A stretch of 64,000 nt of DNA from Pogonophryne albipinna (GCA_028583405.1 CM053249.1:36426485-36490484), one strand, 5' to 3'; positions 35,043 to 47,380 are shown, counted from the stretch's first letter. Notes: a model not told the origin generated them from the letters alone. Numbers and translations are program-made.

Positions 35043-36376
35043 GGGGCCTCATTTATAAAGCCTTGCGTAGGATTCACGTGGGAAGGTTGCTTACGTAGGA
35101 CAAAGCAAATAAATACGCACAGAAATGTTCCGATTCATAAAACACTGCGTACCGGCGTAGGACTTGCGTACGGCACGTCCTACGCCGGTTTCCCTTTTAT
35201 AAATCACAATCCACTCGAATTGCGGCGCAACTTTTGCGGACTCCCCATCACGCCCATATTTGCCTCTAAATAGTCAAAGAAACGCCCCGTATTTATATTC
35301 ATTTTGACTGACTGCATGAAGAAGATCGCAGGAAATGACGACAGAACAGCTAAAAAAGACATCTCACAGATTTTGGTTATTTTGGGGAGGTCGAGATAAA
35401 TCATATTGTTTGGTGGATGCAGTTTGAACCAGAGTAGCAGCATGGAGGTCGGATCGTCACCAAAATAAATAAATAAGTGGTCCGAAAAAGGTTCATGACA
35501 AAAACAATACACATAACCTTCCTCAGGCAGTGTGTTTGTACCGGGGACAGGAGACCCCCCCTTGATGAGAAACTCTAAGAAATGATCGGGGAATCCCTCC
35601 GGAGTGGAGTCATGACGACTGGATCTGAATTATTTTCTTGTATTTGGTGGTTTGTGTCCCAGCTGTCATTTGGTGGTTTGTGTCCCCCCCCCCCCCACCC
35701 CAGCAGCAACTCTATATCCATAATCCACCAGTTAATGGGAATAAAACGAATGTGTTGTGTTATATTAGCTGTACAATTGACCACATATGGTGTTATTAGT
35801 TTCCATACCTCCTGTGTTTTACGAACGACTTATCAAGTATTGGCGAACGGCATAAAACATGATTAAACATGATAGTATATAAAACCATGCTCGTATCTAT
35901 ACAACCTAGAGAAAAGCAAAACGGCGTCAGTTTAAAGTAATTCTGTCCTTCTGTTTACCACATCATTTATGAGAATACATTTATTAACAAGAGAACATAA
36001 TCGAGGGGTGATCAATAACATTTCCGCATTTATTTATTTATTTCTCCAAGTTATGTTTTTGTGTGCAATGAGGAGTCGCAAACAGGCGTTTATTTAATCA
36101 TTTTAAGATTGGCTTTAATTCTTCATATATGATAAATGAGAGGTAATATTTTATTTCTGGTATTATTTCCACATATTTCTCTCCATTCTTCCTTCTGACA
36201 ACGGTGCAGTTTCTCGTCCCTCCCGTTTTTGTGCTTAATGCGTACGCATGGGTCAGAGTTTGCGTGGAGGACTGCACATTTTCCCGTCAAGTTTGTTTTT
36301 TACAAATCACAAACATTGCGTAGAAACTGGTGTACGCCATCTTTTGAGCGGACGCACCATTTATAAATGAGGCCCC
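35043..36376. mobile_element. Inverted-repeat DNA element (GGGGCCTCATTTATAAA)
   Basis: GGGGCCTCATTTATAAAG at 35043 is matched by TTTATAAATGAGGCCCC ending at 36376, so the termini are inverted over about 17 bp. Subterminal GCGTA-containing words recur at both ends, and a strong hairpin is formed by GGCGTAGGACTTGCG and GCACGTCCTACGCC near 35153-35188. A C9-10 run is at 35685. No transposase is recognisable, and I see no clear target duplication, so the superfamily (possibly Harbinger-like) is open. Confidence 0.8.
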
Positions 36377-36894
36377 AGGTGTTTAACCTGTTAACCCCTC
36401 AGCCTGCTTTTCAGGCCTCAGGCTCGAAAATGACATTCCCAGAACAAATGACTATAACTTCCCTTCTAAAAGGGGTAAATTCATAATCTTTTTTCTCAAA
36501 GCAATGATAAACCACTTTTTCAAATGATTAGTTTAGACCCCCCCACTTTTACCATGTGGGAAGTCCGTGAATCGGTCTATCCACTCGCCGCACTTTGTAG
36601 AGCGCTGTGTCAGTGCTTCACTATCAAATCCATTCCACTTGCTTATTGAGAGAATGCCCAAATCAATGAAACTCCGTACCATGTTTTCACTGCTGCTTTG
36701 TACCAAGGCAGATTCTCACATAGTGCGCGCATGTTCAAGGAGTGTTGTCATAGTTGGACAGCTCAGATCTGTTGCATGAAGCGATGCCGGTAGCGGAGGT
36801 AAGGCACACACACCAAATGTTCAGGACATTGTTAATACAGCGAAAATCAAAGCTGACGATCTCTTGGTTTGATATGTTTTCTCCCCCAGACAAC
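36377..36894. other. Noncoding, repeat-like 5' flank of the hAT exons
   Basis: It starts with a repeat-like CTGTTAACCCCTCAGCCTGC. A donor-like GGAG|GTAAGG at 36798 could end an untranslated first exon of the gene below. Confidence 0.3.
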
Positions 36895-37624
36895 ATGGAC
36901 ATAAGAACATTTTTTTCAAAGAAGAGGAAAGTAAGTCTTCAGCTGGTAGCAGTTAATCAGTCAACAGTGATGGCGGCAGCGGCGTCTCACTTCCTGAGAG
37001 GAGTTTCGTCTTTATGTCATGATAGAGAGATACAAATACTGAATAGTTTAGATGAGAAAAGGCATCGAAATGCCAGGTTACTAGTATTTATCATGTAAAC
37101 AGGGAAGATGAATAACCCGATCTCTCTGTGCTCATGTAAACACCATGATGTCCATGTAGAGACGCAGTCAGTGTGTTTTACTGGAGCCTCAGTTCGATAA
37201 GAGATTATTGTCTGAGTTCTTTAACTTAGGTACTCTCTCTCAATATGATAATGTGCATTATGTTTTAATTATACTTCTTATCATTCAGAAGCTTTTTGTG
37301 TGTGTTTATGTTTTACTGAGTGCTTATAGGCCATTTCCATCCCAGTATTCAGTTAACTATATATTTTCTGTGCACATTACATAGACTAGCTAATATTCTA
37401 CCTACTGCTTGGGACTTTGAGTCTTCAAAATGTCCAATGTCACGGACTGGGACTTACTTTAGAGTCAGTTGTATTTACATTCAGTATGACTTGTTATGAT
37501 TCAATGTGAAAGAGTATACTGCTCAATAAATAATGATCACTTCACCACCTCTCTTGACATCTAGGCGCTTGAGAGTGAGTCAGAGGCAGAATACACGGAC
37601 AGTGGAGAGAGGTCTGTTGCTGAG
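36895..37624 (+). pseudogene. Two N-terminal exons of a hAT-type (TTF/ZMYM-like) transposase
   Basis: Exon 1 (36895-36930) encodes MDIRTFFSKKRK. It is preceded by an acceptor-like TTTTCTCCCCCAG and followed by donor GTAAGT, in phase 0. Exon 2 (37565-37624) encodes ALESESEAEYTDSGERSVAE, is preceded by CATCTAG and followed by donor GTGAGT, also in phase 0. The MDIR-x-FF start and the acidic stretch that follows are typical of TTF-finger hAT proteins. No zinc finger or catalytic exon follows within the window, so this is a partial copy. Both exons are too short to be found as open frames. Confidence 0.6.
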
Positions 37625-38759
37625 GTGAGTGATGAAAGGGAAATGACAGTTTAGAGTCAATTGTGATGTGGACTCTCATCCCATAATTTTAAGGAAATCA
37701 GTGGGGATATTGAACAGGAAACATTTCAGTCAAGGGGCATCATATGACCAATATAGACAGAAGAGCAACATTTATTTGAACATTTAAGTCAATGTTACCA
37801 TTCCTAGGTGAACTTAACATCTGTATGGAGTCAGATCAGTCTCAATATTAATAAATGCTCACAGAAGGATTCACAAATGTATTTTGCGATTTATATATAA
37901 ATGACTCTCCACAACAATATCTCTCAATGCACTCACAAATATTTATTGTTGTATATAAATGTACAAAAAATGGGCATTTAAACTGCTTTTTATTAATTCA
38001 AAGACGGCTCTGAATTAATAATCAAATATGTTTCCTTTCTTTACTCCTGGATGAAATTACAAAATGTACCCATCATTTTCCTCATGCTAGTATAGCCATA
38101 TAAAAGTATCAAACCACCTGTTAAAATGCACCAGAATACAGGAAATCTATTTTTTTTTTCGTGGGGGGGATCCCCAAACCCCCTATAAAAAAGATCCCCC
38201 CCACATTCAGGATGCTTCCTACGCCCATGTTTAAAATGAGTTACCTTTCAGAGAAGTGATTATATTTGGATGCCAATATTTTCCTATGGTAAAGTTTTCG
38301 TTTTGCACTTTTATTTTGATAGTAATAAGATCGGGACTCTTATTTTGAAGGAACTTTTACCGGTTAAATCGATTTACTGATAAAGATTTAGCCCCAGAAA
38401 GCACATGGCAACTTAGCATGCAAAATGACGTCATTCTGCATGTTAAGTAGCCATACTGTGCTTTCGTGTTATCGGCTGAATCTTTATTTATTGATTAGAT
38501 CACGTTACTCTGATGACAGTGTTCAACACAGCCTATATGTCTGAACTCGATTCTTAGAGTGATGTGTTACAGAGCCTTCTCTTCAATATTGTTTCCACAT
38601 AACGAGCATTTTGCGCTGCTCTTTTCCAATGTGGAAGCAGAATGTGTGAAAGCATACAGCACGATGCGGGGTGTGTCTCTAGACATCTTTAGACTGGAAT
38701 AGCAGGGCCCAGTACGTGAACTCTCCTCACAGGTGCACACGCCAGGATAGAGGACATCA
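37625..38759. other. No gene recognised
   Basis: It may include the rest of the hAT introns. A G-run/C-run pair (GTGGGGGGGATCCCC at about 38161 and GATCCCCCCC near 38191) forms a potential hairpin. Confidence 0.4.
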
Positions 38760-38775
38760 GACTCCAGAGAAAACT

Positions 38776-38966
38776 TGCTCGAGTCCAAGTCGGAGCGTCA
38801 TTGTACAATTCGAGTCATCGTGGGGGGAAAAATGCACGAGTCCGAGTCCAAGTCAGCGTATGCGAGAATTCACGAGTCAGAGTCCAAGTTATCATGCGCG
38901 AGAATTCACGAGTCCAAGTCCGAGTCGCGTCAATCAGTGCGCGAGTCCGAGTCGAGTCATGGAGTA
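38776..38966. repeat. Degenerate GAGTCCGAGTC-type repeat
   Basis: The word CGAGTC(C/A)(G/A)AGTC recurs many times, with two longer copies of ATGCGCGAGAATTCACGAGT. This composition is seen in a fish repeat family. All three plus-strand frames stay open because the unit is short and lacks stops, so the reading frames are not evidence of a gene. Confidence 0.7.
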
Positions 38967-39111
38967 CTCCATCTGTGGACTACAGCACTACATTGAGATT
39001 AAGATTAAACACATTTCTTTCACTTGGGAATACACATAACTATGGAGAACCAGATGTGTGTAAATGCATGTTCATGGTAATTACAAAAAAAAAATGCCGG
39101 TGTCGGACACA

Positions 39112-42100
39112 CCAACCCAGTCTAAAAAAGAAACGTGTAATAACTACGTTGGTCCACAACTTGGGACGTAGTATTTCTACAAAAACGCCTCTGAAATTGT
39201 AAGATCCCTACGTTTTTTTTCACCATTCATTCCAATGGCTGGCGTCTATGTCACGTGATCTTCACATTTCTCCCTGCAGAAAAAAAAAAACATGGCCGAA
39301 CTTCGTTTTATTCTCGGTGTAAAATGCCTATTTAAAGTTACTTTGGCCATTAAAATGCGTTTTGAGTTGTTATTTGATGCGAGAAATATGAGTTGTTATT
39401 TCAGATTATGTGTGCAGTGGATGTACATGATCTTTAGTTTGCTAGTTATTACGAAGATTACTTCAGGAAATTGTGTCTATACAACGTTTTCATTGTTACC
39501 AAGGTGGTTGCTAGGGACGCTGCTATCGATATTATTTCTGTTATGTTGTGTAACTGTTTAATGGTGTTATCTTTATTGCTACCCCCTTCCCCGTCAAAGT
39601 ATAGTGTTGGTCCACAGCGCAAACGTATTAGTTTAACAAAATCCGCATCTAAAATGGTGGCATAGAAACGTTATTTTCCCCTGTGCAATTCCTGTCTCAC
39701 ATCTCACATCACATCGTCATTAACAAATACCGGTAACAGACCGAAAACACTTTATTCCGAGTGTGCTTGCTTTTCTCTTTGAAAGTCATCACATAACGGC
39801 ATTGTAATACACGGTTCGGCTGCATTAAATGTTACATATCTGCTGTAGTTCTCTATTTATAGAGCCTTGATGAGAAGACTTCTAGACAAACATGAGGAAC
39901 TGCCGCCAACACTGGAAACGTGACGTGGATCATAAATATATCAACAATTAAACAACATCTTACATTTCTTTTCACACAATACGTCTCCTTGCAGTATCAA
40001 CACTAATTTGGCTGACTTTTATATTTGATCCAATTGGTAGATAGGCTGTATTTACACCATAAAGGTGCACATCTGATATAAAGGGACACCTAGTGGTTAA
40101 AGCATGTTATTGAATTTCATTATTTTTATTATTAGATATTAATAGAATTCCTATAAAGTATATTCATTACTCGTTATTCTCTACTAATAGTTAATTAAAG
40201 ACTGTATATAATGACTATTTTGCACATCCCTTTCAAGATTTCAAGATTTTCTAGGTTTATTGACATATCATATTCACAAACGGTGTAGTTATGCAATGAA
40301 TGTAAAACTTTGTGTATACCTCCAGCAATGTTAACTATGTTTAAGCACTTATTTTAACTGATATTATACATATGTATTATACTCTTATAAGATGTATGTA
40401 GATAGTATAAGAAATGTGCAGAATATGACAATCTAATGGTGGAGGTACACAAATATTGAAAGATGTCTTGTGATGCACTGTTGAGGAACCTGTGACCCAA
40501 GTTTTTCATCTCCGGCCTTGTCAGGTATTGAACATTCAATAAATAAAGAACACAGAATTATTAAATATAAAACACAGAATTTGTGTGATTATACTAAATT
40601 ATTTACAAATAAACACCACTGCATATTTACAACTGTTACACATGCTGATGTAACGCAAATGTTTCCAACTTGGGATCAATAAAGTATATCTTATCTTAAG
40701 ATGATCGATGGCTACTGCCATATTTGCAAAATTTGCCTCTGAACCTTGACAAGTGCATGTTTCAGGCTTATCAATTAACAACAGGAGGGGTCACAGACAT
40801 AAGACCAGATGTTAAATAAAGCTCTTCTGACCTTAGCTGGCATGTGGGTATATATTAATGCTGCCCATTATGGGCACAAGCAATTTTCACCCATTTATTA
40901 ATTATATGTTTTAAATTTGAGTTTTTCCTATCCCCTAAACCTCCAGGGATGTACACAGTTTAATACTGGCAACTTCTTATTATGGGAAATATGAAAACAT
41001 CTTTTAAAACTACAATTCCCAGTAGAGATGTGCCATAGATAGAGAACATGTTGCGAAACACAATAGCCAGCATGTGTAGTTCTGGGGACGGGGTGGGGGA
41101 GGGGGGGACGCGGTGGACCCGTTCAAATCTAGTTTTGGACAGTCTGCCGTGGTTTCATCCCATTTCAAGTGCTGTTCGACGCTCGGCGTAACCCTCGGAG
41201 CACACTCTCCAATCACAGAGCTTGAGGACTATCACGGGGTTTGTCAAGCGAAGCGGAGAGAATACTTACTTCCGGGTGTAATACTCTGTAAAGCAAATGA
41301 GCTGCTCCGACCCTCGGTCCTGACAGACTCCAACTTGTGTTTATTAATCAAACAAATAAATAAACACAAGGATAATTATGTGTTATTGTTGAGTAAATGG
41401 AGAATTGCAGAGGGGAAAATAACGTATCTATTGTGGTGATTGACATTATTCACCCACGGATCTATGGGTTAGGGCAGCGCCATTAGGGTATTGTTCTGCA
41501 CGGACATTTTAATGAGCCGGACTTCCTGTCTCCGCCGGTCTTCGCTTCCCGGGCATGAAGCTGTTTACATGTGTTTTGAGATGCTAAATAAAAGTCTAGC
41601 TTGTACCTTTGATACCCCGCCTCCGACTCCCATCTCTCGGCACCACACTATGCCACAATTTTAGATGCGGATTTTGTTAAACTAATACGTTTGCACTGTG
41701 GACCAACACTATACATTGACGGGGAAGGGGTAGCAATAAAGATAACACAATTTTACACAATATAACAGAAATAATATCGATAGCAGCGTCCCTAGCAACC
41801 ACCTTGGTAACAATGAAAACGTTGTATAGACACCATTTCCTGAAGTAATCTTCGTAATAACTAGCAAACTAAAGATCATGTACATCCACTGCACACATAA
41901 TCTGAAATAACAACTCATATTTCTCGCATCAAATGACATCAAAACGCATTTTAATGGCCAAACTATCCTTAAAATAGGCATTTTCCACCGAGAATAAAAC
42001 GAATGTCGGCCATGTTTTTTTTTCTGCAGGCAGAAATGTGAAGATCACGTGACATAGACGCCAGCCATTGGAATGAATGGTGAAAAAAAACGTAGGGATC

Positions 42101-42191
42101 CTACAATTTCAGAGGCGTTTTTGTAGAAATACTACGTCCTACGTTGTGGACCAACGTAGTTATTACACGTTTTTTTATGAGACTGGGTTGG
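39112..42191. mobile_element. 3.1-kb element with ~550-bp terminal inverted arms
   Basis: The left arm (39112-39665) starts CCAACCCAGTCTAAAAAAG and the right arm (41648-42191) ends TATGAGACTGGGTTGG. The arms are inverse copies through CACGTGATCTTCACATTTCT, GGTTGCTAGGGACGCTGCTA and AAAATCCGCATCTAAAAT, with a few percent difference by eye. ACACA flanks both ends, but the right side is a CA run, so a duplication is uncertain. The 2-kb middle has no transposase; it holds LINE-tail-like pieces (40235-40690) and a segment at about 41290-41400 that also occurs near 54000. It could be a foldback-type transposon or two copies in opposite orientation. Confidence 0.75.
39292..39561 (+). other. Conserved open frame within the inverted arm (function unknown)
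   Basis: An 89-codon frame begins MAELRFILGVKC and continues FDARNMSCYFRLCVQWMYMI to a hydrophobic end. The opposite arm keeps the matching frame on the minus strand (41709-41981) with the same FDARNMSCYFRLCVQ core. It is preceded by an acceptor-like CTCCCTGCAG and an A run. The hydrophobic stretch could pass as a membrane segment, but openness in both copies can be explained by the recent common origin of the arms. Confidence 0.25.
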
Positions 42192-42330
42192 ACACACACA
42201 AACACACCGAACACACACACAGAACGGAGCTGAGCACAAACACACACACATCATGCGCCCTGGTGACCGGACATCTCCTTCATAAAACGAGTAATAGGGG
42301 GAATAATCGGGCAGTTCGATGTGTGTAGAG

Positions 42331-42870
42331 CAGGGGCAGATCTAGGCAAGGCAAGTTTATTTATATAGCACTTTTCAACACAAGGCAATTCAAAGTGCTT
42401 TACAAAAAATGAAAGACATTAAGAAAATGGCATTTAAAATCAGTCATTAAAAAGAAAAGCTAATAAAATAAACATTAAAAGAAAAATACATGGATAAAAG
42501 TTACAGTGCAGTCTAAGATATGAATAGTTCAATTAAAAGCAGCGACAAAAAGAAAAGTCTTCAGCCTGGATTTAAAAGTAGTAAGAGTTGCAGCGGACCT
42601 GCAGGTTTCTGGGAGTTTGTTCCAGATATTTGGAGCATAATAACTGAACGTTGCTTCTCCATGTTTAGTTCTCACTCTGGGGACAGAAAGCTGACCAGTC
42701 CCTGAAGACCTGAGAGATCTGGATGGTTCATCATTTAGCAGGAGATCAGAAATGTATTTTGGGCCTAAACCATTCAGTGCTTTATAAACCAGCAGCAGTA
42801 TTTTGAAATCTAGACAAATATTCATGGGGTGGCAAGAGGGTGGCAGGAGATTTTGAGGGGTGGCATCCCC
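42331..42870 (+). mobile_element. hAT-type terminus interrupted by an L2 tail
   Basis: CAGGGGCAGATCTAG at 42331-42345 is continued after the L2 insertion by ACAAATATTCATGGGGTGGC and AAGAGGGTGGCAGG at 42814 onward. This matches the usual order in a common fish hAT family (terminus, then TGGGGTGGC-x-AGAGGG). The opposite end is not seen. Confidence 0.65.
42346..42807 (-). pseudogene. L2-type LINE C-terminus and 3' tail, with ATCTAG duplication
   Basis: The minus-strand frame reads LDFKILLLVYKALNGLGPKY, LLLNDEPSRSLRSSGTGQLS and ATFSYYAPNIWNKLPETCRS, ending FLFVAAFN at 42529. The 3' UTR ends in AAAGTGCTATATAAATAAAC and TTGCCTTGC, the conserved L2 tail. ATCTAG at 42340-42345 and again at 42808-42813 is the target duplication. 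Only the last ~90 codons are present (5' truncation). Confidence 0.9.
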
Positions 42871-43797
42871 TGGCAGAAGTATATGCTGATGTAATCGCAG
42901 TCATATCAATCAATGTTAACTTGGAAAGCCACAATATTGAGATTTTAACTCAATAACATTAGGTGACATTATTGTGGCACATCAGTAAAGCCTTAAATAT
43001 AAATATATAAGGTGGCAGACATAATGTCATGCATTTTAACTGAACAATAACTGAATGAGTTTGTTTCACTCTTAGACCAGCAGGGGTACCAAATCTATGA
43101 AGACTGCTGCAATAAGTATATTAATTAACTGTCTCATCGATGTTTGTCTGTATGAATATGATAATATTAACAATCATATTATTCCTATCAGCTGTCAATC
43201 ACTCTTATGATTCACAGATTTATTTATTCTTGAATAAACTATATTTTTTGGAGGAGTTAATGATGAATGTTCCTCAAGATGCTTGCTCACCCTCCTTCAA
43301 ATTTGAAAGACAAGTAATTACTATCATAAATCAAAAGAATCAAAGGAACAGTTCAGCGCCCCACAACTTTACTGCAAACAGTTACAACCTTGACTTTACA
43401 TCAGAAAGAACAAACATTAAAGAAGTGACTAACTGCATCAGTTAGGGTTAAAAAACGTGTATTCAGCTAAAACATAAACATCGCTGCAGTTATTATCCAG
43501 TGGAAAGTCCTTACCTACTGGCCTAGTGAAGTCAAAGTGGTTACTTTTTTTGGCTGGGCAGTGAAGTTTTACACACCGTCTTATTTGACTTTCTCAGGAC
43601 ATAAAACAGTTTTTTGGGGGCAGACCAGGAGCAGGAGCTCCAACAAGCCGTTTAGGACAGAGAGTGAATACACATGCTATACAGAGATGCTGTATGAGAA
43701 ACCAATGTGAGTTTGGAAAATTGCACAATATAAATCTATTTTAGTATACCTCAACAATGGAATTATGATCAGTAGAAATGGCCATGACATGGGACCT
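42871..43797. other. Noncoding; right end of another TTAA element
   Basis: The end GGGACCT next to TTAA (43798-43801) matches the terminus type of the element at 25028-27123 and abuts the LINE at 43802. I cannot find its other terminus upstream. A small frame at 43140-43445 shows no similarity. Confidence 0.5.
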
Positions 43798-43801
43798 TTA
43801 A

Positions 43802-44915
43802 TATATATCGCAGTGCAGCATGGTAGAGTGGGTCAAGTTTGGCCAAAATAGTGGGACAGGCAAATCTATCAATTGTATCACCGTAGTCCAGCTGGGACAG
43901 GAATAAGCCAGAGACCAACCTTTTACGGGAAGAAGTTGAAAAACAACATTTAAGTCTGTAAAAGAAGCCAAGAGTGAATTTCAATTTCGTAGTTAGAACT
44001 TCAATGTGGTGTTTAAAGTTTAGACTTCTGTCCAACCAAAAGCCCAGATATGTGTATCTATCGACAAACTCAACGGAGACGCCATCAAGGGTGTCAATGG
44101 AGAGGCAAGAGGACGCTGACTTGGGAGCAAAAAGCATTGCTTTGGTTTTCTTACTGTTCAATAGCAGTTTCGAATCAAGAAGCGCAAAATCAGATTTTAA
44201 ATTGGAAACGGCCGTATCCAGAGAAGGAGCACATGAGTATACAATAGTGCAATACAATCATCAGCATACATATGATAGGTCGAAAATTGCATCTGATTAC
44301 AAATATTGTTTACATATAATAAAAAGAGCAAGGGCCCCAAAATAGAGCCCTGTGGAACTCCCTTCTCCAAGGTGACAGGGTCAGAGACAGTACTACCCAA
44401 CCTGACGCATTGAGTACGGTCGGTTAGATAACTCAGAAACCAGCAAATGGCATTATGACCGAAACGACCAACATAACATTAGACATAATGTGGTGATCTA
44501 CAGTGTCAAATGCTTTGGCTAGGTCAATAAACAATGCAACACAAGCATATTTTTTATCCAAAGCAGCCTTAATATCGTCTAAGACTTTCAGACTGGCAGT
44601 CACAGTACTGTGCTTTGATCTGAATCCAGATTGCATAGGGTTAAGGATGTTGTGTGAATAAAAAAAAAGTTTTAGCTGAGTAGAAACTAGGGACTCAAGA
44701 ATCTTTGATAACACAGAAAGATTTGAGATAGGACGATAGTTATTCAACTCAGTGGGATCTCCAGCTTTCAAGAGGGGCGAAACAAGATCTTGCTTCCACA
44801 CAGCTGGTAGTGTGTGAGTGGACAGGGAGAGATTAAAAATATCAGTAACTGGTTTTGCTATAATCTGAGCTGCAATTTTTTAAAAGAAAGGGTCGAGGCT
44901 GTCAGGCCCGACAGA
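43802..44915 (-). pseudogene. LINE reverse transcriptase, frameshifted, minus strand
   Basis: Successive blocks in three frames read KAGDPTELNNYRPISNLSVL, VALFIDLAKAFDTVDHHI (44500-44550), GVPQGSILGPLLFLLYVN (about 44340), MYADD (catalytic pair, about 44265) and YTYLGFWLDRSLNFKHH. The copy ends LDPLYHAALRYI, where the TTAA element begins (ATTAAAGGTCC). At least two frameshifts separate the blocks. It is of the same general type as the LINE at 690-1610, whose residue spacing it helps to calibrate. The upstream end (44915) abuts a different LINE on the plus strand. Confidence 0.9.
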
Positions 44916-45240
44916 GTATCCTGACCTTCTACAGGTGCACCATAGAGAGTATCCTGACTGGCAGCATCACGGCCTGGTACGGCAGCTGCACAGAACATCA
45001 CCAGGACGGAGCTGCTCTCCTGGCAGGCGGTACCGCGGCATCAGGACTAAAACCACCAGACTCAGGGACAGTTTTATCCCACAGGCCATAAGCTTTAAAC
45101 ACCTGAGCTTGCACAATTTTCTGACTATTTTATTCTTATAAACCTGTGACCTAAGTGTTTAATTCCTTGCATACACCATAGCTGTGTATATGATATGACA
45201 ATACATATTTGAATCTTGAATTGAATCTTGAAAGGTTTTC
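44916..45240 (+). pseudogene. LINE C-terminus and tail (plus strand, second family)
   Basis: The frame reads ILTFYRCTIESILTGSITAW then YGSCTEHHQDGAALL (frameshifted) and LRDSFIPQAI near 45060-45090. These are the C-terminal motifs of the family whose RT fragment is at 34441. The 3' end is AT-rich with TATATGATATGACAATA and TTGAATCTTGAATTGAATCT near 45235. Confidence 0.75.
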
Positions 45241-45545
45241 GGTCAGTGTATCTCACGAGAGGTTTCGCAAATCTAAGGTTACTATGAAGCACCACCAAAG
45301 GCAGAGGTTGGAGAAGCTTATTTATGATGAACACATGAAGTAATTCTGATACCTGCTCACTCTCTGGATCTGTTTTAGGCATGACAGTAAGGCAATATAA
45401 TATAAGCTCTTGATTTTCTATGTAAAAAGCCGGAAATGACACAACACTCACACTCACACAAGGAAGAGTAGGGGTTGTTGTTTTCAAATTCAGCACACTG
45501 CTTTGGTCATCACAACTTTTAAGTGTAAACTCTATCTGACTTCCA
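45241..45545. other. No gene recognised
   Basis: No repeat or exon identified. Confidence 0.4.
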
Positions 45546-46125
45546 TGGATGTCCTTTTAACTGCTTTCCACCAAGGCAACCAGGGGCACAGTGTGTGCTT
45601 CCTCGCAGTCGTGCATTAAAACCTTTCCTCTTATGTTCTGGGAGATTGAAAGTGTCCAGCGTTTTATTCAAATGACACGCTGCCTCACCGGGTGCCTCTT
45701 TTCTCTATCTCCATCCCAACGTCCCCCACTCCTTCACATTATTTTTGAAGACAACTGCAGGCTAGAGGATAAGAATCCCGGTTGCGGTGCTTGCCAGCAC
45801 TTCCTCCTCGGCCCTGATTTGAATAAAGAGCTTTGAAATTAAGTGGACAGGCCCCGTCAGAAAAGCAGCGGTGCGCCTTTAAGAAAGCCACCGAGTCCGG
45901 GTAAATTATTTTGATTGACGGTACCAGGACATTTTTTTACTAGCTGGCTGATTTAATTGCGAGTGCCAGGGGGCATCTTCAGGGGCCAGGTACCGGCACA
46001 CACGTTTGATCTCCTCTAGCTGTCTCCCGATGGTACCAGCCACCCGGGCACCGAGGGCCAGAGGGCAGACGAACAAAGGCAACTCTGAGTCTGTGAGCCG
46101 CTCTCCCCTCGCCTCCTCTGAAATA
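45546..46125. promoter_or_regulatory. Candidate conserved noncoding block
   Basis: A repeat-free block with AATTATTTTGATTGACGGTA (TGATTGACGG, a PBX/MEIS-like composite) and TGATTTAATTGCGAGTGCC, together with GC-rich words. It ends at a poly(A) run. The regulatory role is inferred from motif clustering only. Confidence 0.3.
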
Positions 46126-47380
46126 TATAAAAAAAAAAAAAAAGCTGTGGAATGGGCAGCCAAACGTGTGAAAATGGATTTCCAAGCTCATTTGATGTTA
46201 AGTCTTTAGTGTCAAGAGTGGTATAATTATTGATAAAGAGAAGAGAGGGGTAGAGGTAGGGACAGGGTAAGGCGGAGACAGAGGGGTGGAGGAGAAAGAA
46301 GGGAGATAGAGCAAGAGAGTAAAAGCAAAGAGATTGAGTGCATCATCTGACAAAAAGCATTTTCTTTTCATTTCCTGGATGGAGGAGAGGTGTGGACTGG
46401 GTTTCAAACGGGAGGGAGGATTAGGGAGAGGGGGCTTAATGAGAAAAGGATCCCTAGTCAACGGACAGGCCCTGTCAAAAGGGAGAAGCCAATACTCACT
46501 CCCAAAAGCCACGCCGAGCCCCAGCCAGCAAACACACATACAAATGTAAACACACCTCCGGACCCAACCCTTTCCCTTAAATCCCATCAACCAAAGCCCC
46601 ACCGACCCTGTATAACCTGAGCCATTATCTGCAGCAGCTGTCTGTCTCGCAGCGTTCTCAGAGCAGAGGAACCAGCTCCAGAGCCAGGTCTTATCTGTCC
46701 ACTTCTCAATATGAACTTAAAGAGTACAACTGTAGCTCAGCATCAAGTCCTGGGTCCACATTCCGCTGTTCTTACACTCAATCCTGTTGTTGCTCAGTCT
46801 GTGCTGTTACTGCCCGCTGGTGCATTTATTGCCAAATATCTACTCATTAATGAACATATAACATTACATTTTTTACATTTGCTGTATAGCTATACCAACA
46901 CTGAAACGCAATTACAATTAATTTAGCATAGACTGCTAGCTAAATGGTAGTGTTTAACCTCAGTCCATCTGCTTCAAAGTACCAAATAATGTAATAATGT
47001 TTTAATAATACAACAGTCAAAAGACTGTAAAACCTTTTATGTGGATCCACAACTGGTTTGCAACAGATACAACACAATACAGATATATAATAAACAACAT
47101 AAACAAAAACAGAATTTTTATCACAAACTGATTCAAATAATTCACAAGCAGTTGGGAAACAGCTAAATGTGTTAAAGTCAATGTTATTATGTGTTCTTCA
47201 ATATGTATTTATTTTGAATATACTGTACTGTTTATAAATGTGTAATAGTGTTAGTAACCCTCACTGTCCTATGACTACCAGACAACTTGAGGCTGAACAA
47301 TGGCACAACCGCGCAACCAAATACATGTTCTCCTTAAAAACATACAAATATATGAGGGGCCGTGTAGGCCGTAATTCATT
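46126..47380. other. No gene recognised; purine tract
   Basis: A GA-rich tract at 46233-46345 creates long but meaningless frames on both strands. The rest is AT-rich without recognisable repeats. Confidence 0.4.

Noticed and set aside
38716..39202. Three overlapping plus-strand frames rich in Ser, Glu, Arg
   Set aside because: A short GAGTCC-type repeat lacking stop codons keeps all frames open.
34441..45240. A single LINE split by 10 kb between the RT fragment at 34.4 kb and the C-terminus at 44.9 kb
   Set aside because: The family appears the same, but roughly 100 residues are missing between the parts and neither junction matches a single insertion, so two separate fragments are more likely.
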